From Methanomicrobia archaeon (lineage in GTDB: Archaea > Methanobacteriota_B > Thermococci > Methanofastidiosales > NM3): 64,000 nucleotides of DNA. A program made the position numbers and the translations under genes. Below are positions 58,554-64,000 of this stretch, piece by piece. The notes below the pieces were generated by a model. It did no database searches and was not told the DNA's origin. It saw only the letters and a program-made list of their open reading frames with translations. Every line of letters begins with the position of its first letter. Positions within the stretch are counted from its first letter, which is position 1. The stretch is from positions 1 to 64,000 of the forward strand of contig JAUVXU010000010.1 in assembly GCA_030603445.1 (NCBI GenBank), written 5' to 3'.

Positions 58554-59564
58554 TCATAAGTTAAAAAGATTATTTAGGTAGTAGAAGAACCCTTCTCCCT
58601 TAAACTCCCATCCGTCCCCATATAAAACTGACTGCAGGATAATGACATATGGACCATCATCCTCTACGGATACGTCCAGTTCACCACCCATTGCCGCAGT
58701 ATACGTATCTACAAATGCCCTGATATTTGCTGCAACAGATGATGCATCCTCGCTGCTGCAAAGCTCAAGAAGTGTTGTTGAGTGCAGCTCGCTATTTGAA
58801 AAGCTAAATCCTGTCCCCATTGACGTTATGCCCCCCATTTCAGGCAGTCCAGTCTGGGCAGAGCTATCAAGCCCCATCGCAATTACTGCTTCTTTGGAGA
58901 AGAAAAGCTTCATCTGGGAATCTGACATGACATCCAAAAAATATGCAAATGAATCCGAGTCCCCAAGGGAGCTGGCATTTCCGAAATAAGCATCGATGCA
59001 TGCACCAAGGCCCTTTATGTCCCCATAAAGCAGAACATCATCAAACCATAAATATCCCTTGTCCTCATCTATATAGTAGACATCCGCGCCGCCTACATCA
59101 TGGGGGGATGATTCCAAGAAACGTTCCTCAAGCAAAGACTGGACCGCAGGCCTATCAAAAGTGACAAACGCCAATACAATATTATCCTGGCCCCCTCCTT
59201 GGCTAAATACCATGACCTTGTCGACATAGCATTTGAATATGGAATCGTTGTCCCATACTGCCGCGCTCATGCTATGATTTAAATAAGGGGACATATTATC
59301 GAAAAACTCCCCATATTCCATTTCTGCATAAAACAGCGCCCCGGAAGGGACGAAGTCGTTGCCCGATGAGCTCTCGCTAGAGAGATACAGCCCTATGGCA
59401 AGGGCAATAATTATAACAAGGGCAACAGCCCCCAAATACTTGGCAAGATTCATCTGCCTGGGAGCCTTCCCGTAATAGTTCAAAAGATAACCGCAATGCG
59501 GGCACATGCCCACCTTATCAGAAATAACCCTATCGCAACTGGGGCAATTCAAGTATATCACCAA
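58554..59564 (-). CDS. Zinc-ribbon, single-TM extracytoplasmic protein
   Basis: CPSCDRVISDKVGMCPHCGYLL then TM LGAVALVIIIALAIGLYL. Confidence 0.75.
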   Translation of the reverse strand: MVIYLNCPSCDRVISDKVGMCPHCGYLLNYYGKAPRQMNLAKYLGAVALVIIIALAIGLYLSSESSSGNDFVPSGALFYAEMEYGEFFDNMSPYLNHSMSAAVWDNDSIFKCYVDKVMVFSQGGGQDNIVLAFVTFDRPAVQSLLEERFLESSPHDVGGADVYYIDEDKGYLWFDDVLLYGDIKGLGACIDAYFGNASSLGDSDSFAYFLDVMSDSQMKLFFSKEAVIAMGLDSSAQTGLPEMGGITSMGTGFSFSNSELHSTTLLELCSSEDASSVAANIRAFVDTYTAAMGGELDVSVEDDGPYVIILQSVLYGDGWEFKGEGFFYYLNNLFNL

Positions 59565-59682
59565 CGCTCACTTTTTTACAAGTACTTTTATAATTTATGG
59601 TAAAAAAAGAGCTACGAGGGAAAAACTCTGATTTTAATTTACCACAAAACTTATTAAGATACATTTTTAAGAAATATTTTTA

Positions 59683-60351
59683 ATGAAAGATGTTATTGTT
59701 TTGAAAAATCCCGTACTTCAGGGGATACTAAACGTTTTACGTGAAAAGAGTACTGATTCTACTGATTTTAGGAGAAATCTCCGCTACGCCGGCTATCTGA
59801 TGACCTACGAGATAGTCGGAAGGGAATGCGACACTAAAAACATCGATGTATCAACGGTGTTTGAGGATATAAAGGGCGTTATAATAGATGAGAGGATACT
59901 GCAAATAATAGTTATGCGAGCAGGCCTCCCGTTCACCGAGGGCGGATCGCGAGTACTTGACGAGGTCAAGTCAAAGAGAGAGATAGGAGTAGTGGACGCC
60001 AAAAGAATAGAGAAGGGCGGGCTTGACATGGAGATAGAGATAAGCTCGTTTAAGGTACCAGAGATAAAAGAAAATGGGATAGTAGTAATATACGACCCAA
60101 TGGTGGCAACAGCATCAACTATCGTAGAAGTAATAAACAGGCTTCCAAACAAGGAGCGTGCAAAGAAGATAATCGTGTGCTCAATTCTCTCAACGCCTTA
60201 CGGCATAATGAAGCTACGCGAAAACTTCGGAAGCAGCCTTCACATCTACACCCTTGCAATTGACAACGGGGCAAAGGACGGCCTGGATGAAAATGGGTAC
60301 ATAGTCCCCGGCCTGGGGGATTGCGGCGACAGGGCATTTGGAACGTATTAG
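59683..60351 (+). CDS. upp: Uracil phosphoribosyltransferase
   Basis: VLKNPVLQGILNVLREKSTDSTDFRRNLRYAGYLMTYE; IYDPMVATASTIVE; PGLGDCGDRAFGTY. Confidence 0.94.
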   Translation: MKDVIVLKNPVLQGILNVLREKSTDSTDFRRNLRYAGYLMTYEIVGRECDTKNIDVSTVFEDIKGVIIDERILQIIVMRAGLPFTEGGSRVLDEVKSKREIGVVDAKRIEKGGLDMEIEISSFKVPEIKENGIVVIYDPMVATASTIVEVINRLPNKERAKKIIVCSILSTPYGIMKLRENFGSSLHIYTLAIDNGAKDGLDENGYIVPGLGDCGDRAFGTY

Positions 60352-60490
60352 AAAAGTGTGTAATCCCATATAATGAACCAGATTGAAATTCGTATAGATG
60401 CTTTATTTCATGAACGCTATGGAAAAGTAAATAATTCAAACAAAATTGAATATTCTAAAAAATAGAGAAATAAAAAAGAATAGGGAAGCG

Positions 60491-61609
60491 TTAGATGCAT
60501 TCGCACCCTAGCGCTTCGCTTATATTCTTCATTAGTTTTATTGCTTTTACAAGCTCGCCGTTAGAGTATATCGGATTTGAAAGAGATGTTGCGTTTGCCA
60601 TATGTGCTTGCGCTTCATCTATCATTTCCTGGACGTCTTCTGGTATCTCTTCTGGCAGGCATGTTACAATACATGTCCAAAGCTCATTGGCAGTATTATA
60701 TTGTGCTAAAGCAAGTGGTTTTGTTATTGCAAGGATGCTGACATTATTCTGAGGATAATCCTGGGGCCTTAAAGGAGGGTCTTCCACAGAGATAAATGAC
60801 ATCGCTTCAATTAATACAAAGGTATCAAGTGCATCATCCGATGCATCAGCTATAGCTAGTTTCATATGATTGACAAGTCCCGGATTGACCGGTGCCACGG
60901 CGTTCAGTATATATGAAAAACCATCCATTCCTGTGTCATAAGGGGTATTTGTGTCGCTAGGATCATTGTTTCGGTAATATTGGCTGTTTACATACAAATT
61001 AATGTTGTTTATTGATACAGGAAGCCCATTTGAAAATACTGCATAATTAACGTCATTTACAAAAAAACCGAATGGATCATTATATTCGCCAACATATTCA
61101 TTATATTCCTCAGAACCAAACACATATCTTAGGACCACATAAGGATGCTCAGGTATGAAATCAAATTCAAGCACGGTGGCATCGTAAGATACCTCTGGTG
61201 CAATGATTGTGTTTAGGTCTGCATCGCCTGGCAGTCCATTTTCTTGTGTTGCATCGTCATCTATATTTGGGCCAATTATATGTGCAATATTTCCAGAAGA
61301 TAACACCAGACCACCGTCAAATCCGAATATGGATACGCCACCAGAAAAAAATCCTGCTGAAGAATCAATGCCAATATAACTGATGTTTGCAATACCTGTA
61401 ACGCCGGACCCAATGCCAACTAAGGAATTTACCATAGCAGTTGGCGTGACCCCGTCCCCCATATCCTGAGTAGTGATCGTCGCAGCAGAAACGGGGGTTA
61501 TCACAAACAATGATAACATGAAAATGGATATTATAAATATACTTACTTCTCTTTTCATTAAAGCCACAACATTATTTTTACTTAATTTTGTTATATAAAG
61601 TTTTTCCAA
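60491..61609 (-). CDS. Choice-of-anchor L domain surface protein with C-terminal GCEC module
   Basis: SLVGIGSGVTGIANISYIG..SAGFFSGG..GLVLSSG..VLEFDFIPEHPYVVLRYVFGSEEYNEYV; tail NGELVKAIKLMKNISEALGCECI. Confidence 0.85.
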   Translation of the reverse strand: MEKLYITKLSKNNVVALMKREVSIFIISIFMLSLFVITPVSAATITTQDMGDGVTPTAMVNSLVGIGSGVTGIANISYIGIDSSAGFFSGGVSIFGFDGGLVLSSGNIAHIIGPNIDDDATQENGLPGDADLNTIIAPEVSYDATVLEFDFIPEHPYVVLRYVFGSEEYNEYVGEYNDPFGFFVNDVNYAVFSNGLPVSINNINLYVNSQYYRNNDPSDTNTPYDTGMDGFSYILNAVAPVNPGLVNHMKLAIADASDDALDTFVLIEAMSFISVEDPPLRPQDYPQNNVSILAITKPLALAQYNTANELWTCIVTCLPEEIPEDVQEMIDEAQAHMANATSLSNPIYSNGELVKAIKLMKNISEALGCECI

Positions 61610-61701
61610 TAATTATCCATTTATCATATCGTTCCTGTAGAAAATACCCATCAATACTATTTAGAATTTTTTATAATTTCATTATTTTATTGTGTCTTTT
61701 G

Positions 61702-61857
61702 TAATTCTAACTTACTCCATTCCATAATCAACTTTCTCATTTTGTATTTATGATATTAATTTTTTCCATCCACCTTTTATTTAACTCTAGAGTTAATTTC
61801 TTGACTTTATAATTATAATACTGGCTTTTTAACACTTCTTTTCACGTGTTTTGTCAT
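61702..61857. promoter_or_regulatory. Upstream elements A2 (61702-61751) and B2 (61826-61857)
   Basis: Copies of the elements at 15062-15153, here upstream of the 60491-61609 gene. Confidence 0.6.
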
Positions 61858-61909
61858 ATTAATCTGTTAAAAAATAGAGAATTAGAAAAGAAAGAAAAGT
61901 AGAGCTAGA

Positions 61910-64000
61910 TCAGTTGCATTCGCATCCGAGTGCTTCGCTTATACTTTCCATTAGTTTTATTGCTTTTACAAGCTCGCCGTTAGAGTATATGGGGTTTGAA
62001 AGAGATGCTGCATTTGCCATATGCACCTGCGCTTGCCCAATCATTTCCTGGACGTCTTCCGGTATCTCTTCTGGCAGGTTTTCAGCGATGCAATTCCATA
62101 TTGTGTTTGCCTGAATCAGATGACAGTTCACTAGTGGCTTGAATATTAGTATAGATACAGCTGTTGCATCGGTATGCGAAGCCTCATCAACGCCCATGTC
62201 AAATCCCTCTCCCAAAGGCCTTACGTCTCCTTCCATGTCTGTGTAGACCCCTGCATCCGTTCCCGTATCGATGCACGGGGAGCCTTTCTGAAGATGGAAA
62301 TCGCCAGCTGCCGCATCAACGAACAGTGGGTCGGTGTCTATATTGCCTTCTCCGGTGTAACCTCCCTCCACATCGGAGTAAGTGACATTTGGAGAAGATG
62401 TGGTGTTGTGAATTTCATTGGGCGCATCTCCCCACAGGATGCAGTTGGTGATTGTTGGGGAAGAGGAGTACTTCGAGTTCATTCCTCCGCCGTTAAAAGC
62501 TGTATTGTTGCTGAAGGTGCAGTTGGCGAGGGTTGGGGAAGAGTGATCGTTGTACATTCCTCCTCCTTCAACAGTGGCTGTATTGCCGCTGAAGGTGCAG
62601 TTGGCAAAGGTTGGGGAAGAGTATTCCTCGTTGTACATTCCTCCACCATCAGAATTGGCTGTATTGTTGTTGAAGGTGCAGTTGGCGAGGGTTGGGGAAG
62701 AGTGATCGTTGTACATTCCTCCGCCGTTGGAGGCTGTATTTGAGCTGAAGGTGCAGTTGGTAAAGGTTGGGGAAGAATACCAGCTGTTGTACATTCCTCC
62801 ACCTTTGTAGGCTGTATTGCCGCTGAAGGTGCAGTTGGCAAAGGTTGGGGAAGTGGAGTAATTATACATTCCTCCGCCACTAATGAAAGTGGCTGTATTG
62901 CCGCTGAATGTGCAGTTGGTGAGGGTTAAGGAAGGAGAACAGTCGTTGTACATTCCTCCGCCGTAATCATTTGCTATATTGCTGCTGAAGGTGCAGTTGG
63001 TGAGGGTTGGGGAGGAGGCCCAGTTATTGTACATTCCGGCGCCAAGAGTGGCTGTGTTGCCGCTGAAGGTGCAGTTGGTGAGGGTTGGGGAGGAGGGGTA
63101 GTTCATCATTCCTCCGCCGCAGGATGTAGCCACATTGTCGCTGAAGGTGCAGTTGGTGAGGGTTGGGGAGGAGCCCCTGTTGTGCATTCCTCCGCCATCG
63201 GAAGTGGCTGTATTGCCGGTGAAGGTGCAGTCGGTGAGGGTCGGGGAAGAGTTTTCGTTGTGCATTCCAGCGCCGTCATGAGTGGCTGTATTGTTGTTGA
63301 AGGTGCAGTTGGTGAGGGTTGAGGGTGAGTCGTGGTTGTACATTCCGGCGCCATGGGCAGCTGCTGTATTGCCGGTGAAGGTGCAGTCGGTGAGGGTCGG
63401 GGATGAAGAGTCGCTGTACATTCCTCCTCCGGAATGATTGGATGTATTGTTGTTGAATGTGCAGTTTGTGAGGGTTGGGGAGGAGCCCCTGTAATTGTAC
63501 ATTCCTCCACCATCGGAAGTGGCTGTATTGTTGTTGAAGGTGCAGTTGGTGAGGGTCGGGAAAGAGTTTTCGTTGTACATTCCAGCGCCATCGACAGTAG
63601 CTGTATTGCCGCTGAATGTGCAGTTGGTGAGGGTCGGGGAGGAGTCCCAGTTGTACATTCCTCCGCCGGCAGCAGCTATATTGTAGCTGAAGGTGCAGTT
63701 GGTAATTGTTGTGGATGAGCCACTGAAGTTGTACATTCCTCCTCCGCCGGCAGCATCTAATCCGTTGGTTATGGTAAAACCGCTTAGCACTGTCGTGCTG
63801 CCTACTCCACTAGCTTTCACCACGGTATCGATTCCGCCACCGTTTATGGTGGTGGAAGCCTCGCCATCTCCTATAAGCGCCACTCCGTCCTTGAGCGTGA
63901 TATTCTCGGTGTACGTTCCTGCATGCACATAGATTGTATCTCCACTAGAAGCTACATCTATTGCAGCTTGGATAGCCCCAGGGGGGTCAATACTATATAC
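61910..64000 (-). CDS. Right-handed beta-helix repeat surface protein with C-terminal GCEC module; 5' end beyond window
   Basis: About 17 repeats SSPTLTNCTFSGNTATxxGGGMYN; reading continues upstream of 63928 (VYSIDPPGAIQAAIDVASSGDTIYVHAGTYTEN). Confidence 0.9.
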   Translation of the reverse strand, partial: VYSIDPPGAIQAAIDVASSGDTIYVHAGTYTENITLKDGVALIGDGEASTTINGGGIDTVVKASGVGSTTVLSGFTITNGLDAAGGGGMYNFSGSSTTITNCTFSYNIAAAGGGMYNWDSSPTLTNCTFSGNTATVDGAGMYNENSFPTLTNCTFNNNTATSDGGGMYNYRGSSPTLTNCTFNNNTSNHSGGGMYSDSSSPTLTDCTFTGNTAAAHGAGMYNHDSPSTLTNCTFNNNTATHDGAGMHNENSSPTLTDCTFTGNTATSDGGGMHNRGSSPTLTNCTFSDNVATSCGGGMMNYPSSPTLTNCTFSGNTATLGAGMYNNWASSPTLTNCTFSSNIANDYGGGMYNDCSPSLTLTNCTFSGNTATFISGGGMYNYSTSPTFANCTFSGNTAYKGGGMYNSWYSSPTFTNCTFSSNTASNGGGMYNDHSSPTLANCTFNNNTANSDGGGMYNEEYSSPTFANCTFSGNTATVEGGGMYNDHSSPTLANCTFSNNTAFNGGGMNSKYSSSPTITNCILWGDAPNEIHNTTSSPNVTYSDVEGGYTGEGNIDTDPLFVDAAAGDFHLQKGSPCIDTGTDAGVYTDMEGDVRPLGEGFDMGVDEASHTDATAVSILIFKPLVNCHLIQANTIWNCIAENLPEEIPEDVQEMIGQAQVHMANAASLSNPIYSNGELVKAIKLMESISEALGCECN
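62460..63720. repeat. Tandem ~70-80 bp coding repeats of the beta-helix protein
   Basis: Recurring gtgcagttggtgagggttggggaggag...attcctcc...gctgtattgccgctgaag. Confidence 0.9.

Noticed and set aside
62174-63718. Long ORFs on both strands (62174-62743 +, 62479-62880 -, 63106-63591 -, 63434-63718 +) inside the beta-helix gene
   Set aside because: Alternate frames of the tandem coding repeats; low-complexity translations with no independent start/SD or family signature
1-64000. CRISPR array
   Set aside because: No regularly spaced identical repeats with unique spacers; the only strong tandem repeats are protein-coding (14.3-14.9 kb and 62.4-63.7 kb)

Overview
The window is an archaeal chromosome segment. 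Archaeal markers include a complete A-type ATP synthase operon, a mevalonate-pathway thiolase/HMG-CoA synthase/DUF35 operon plus HMG-CoA reductase, KEOPS Kae1/Bud32, a geranylgeranyl reductase, and two tandem S-layer-type glycoprotein genes. Euryarchaeal, methanogen-like placement is an inference only. Most of the window is ordinary housekeeping: dapB-dapA-lysA, KEOPS/t6A cluster, ATPase, surE, nadA, aryl-CoA ligase/symporter/ACT operon, rtcA/ogt, CcdA-like and thioredoxin proteins, bioY, upp, and one tRNA-Gln. The accessory parts hold the best leads. (1) A very AT-rich island at about 38.5-42.1 kb carries a tightly overlapping three-gene operon (Panacea-like, PIN-like and TIM-barrel-like proteins) next to a frameshifted antitoxin-like remnant and a decayed transposase. 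(2) Three surface-protein genes share a ~90-aa C-terminal module ending in GCEC. One has an in-frame TAG where its paralogues have Gln, and two share upstream elements. (3) The ATPase proteolipid gene, missed by the ORF track, appears to start at ATA behind a strong Shine-Dalgarno. The aryl-CoA ligase also lacks a canonical start and sits behind an attenuator-like leader ORF. (4) A BirA-type operator lies upstream of bioY. (5) There is a frameshifted HEPN/MNT pair and a remnant resembling the phosphomevalonate dehydratase small subunit. All homology calls are by eye from motifs; no database search was run.
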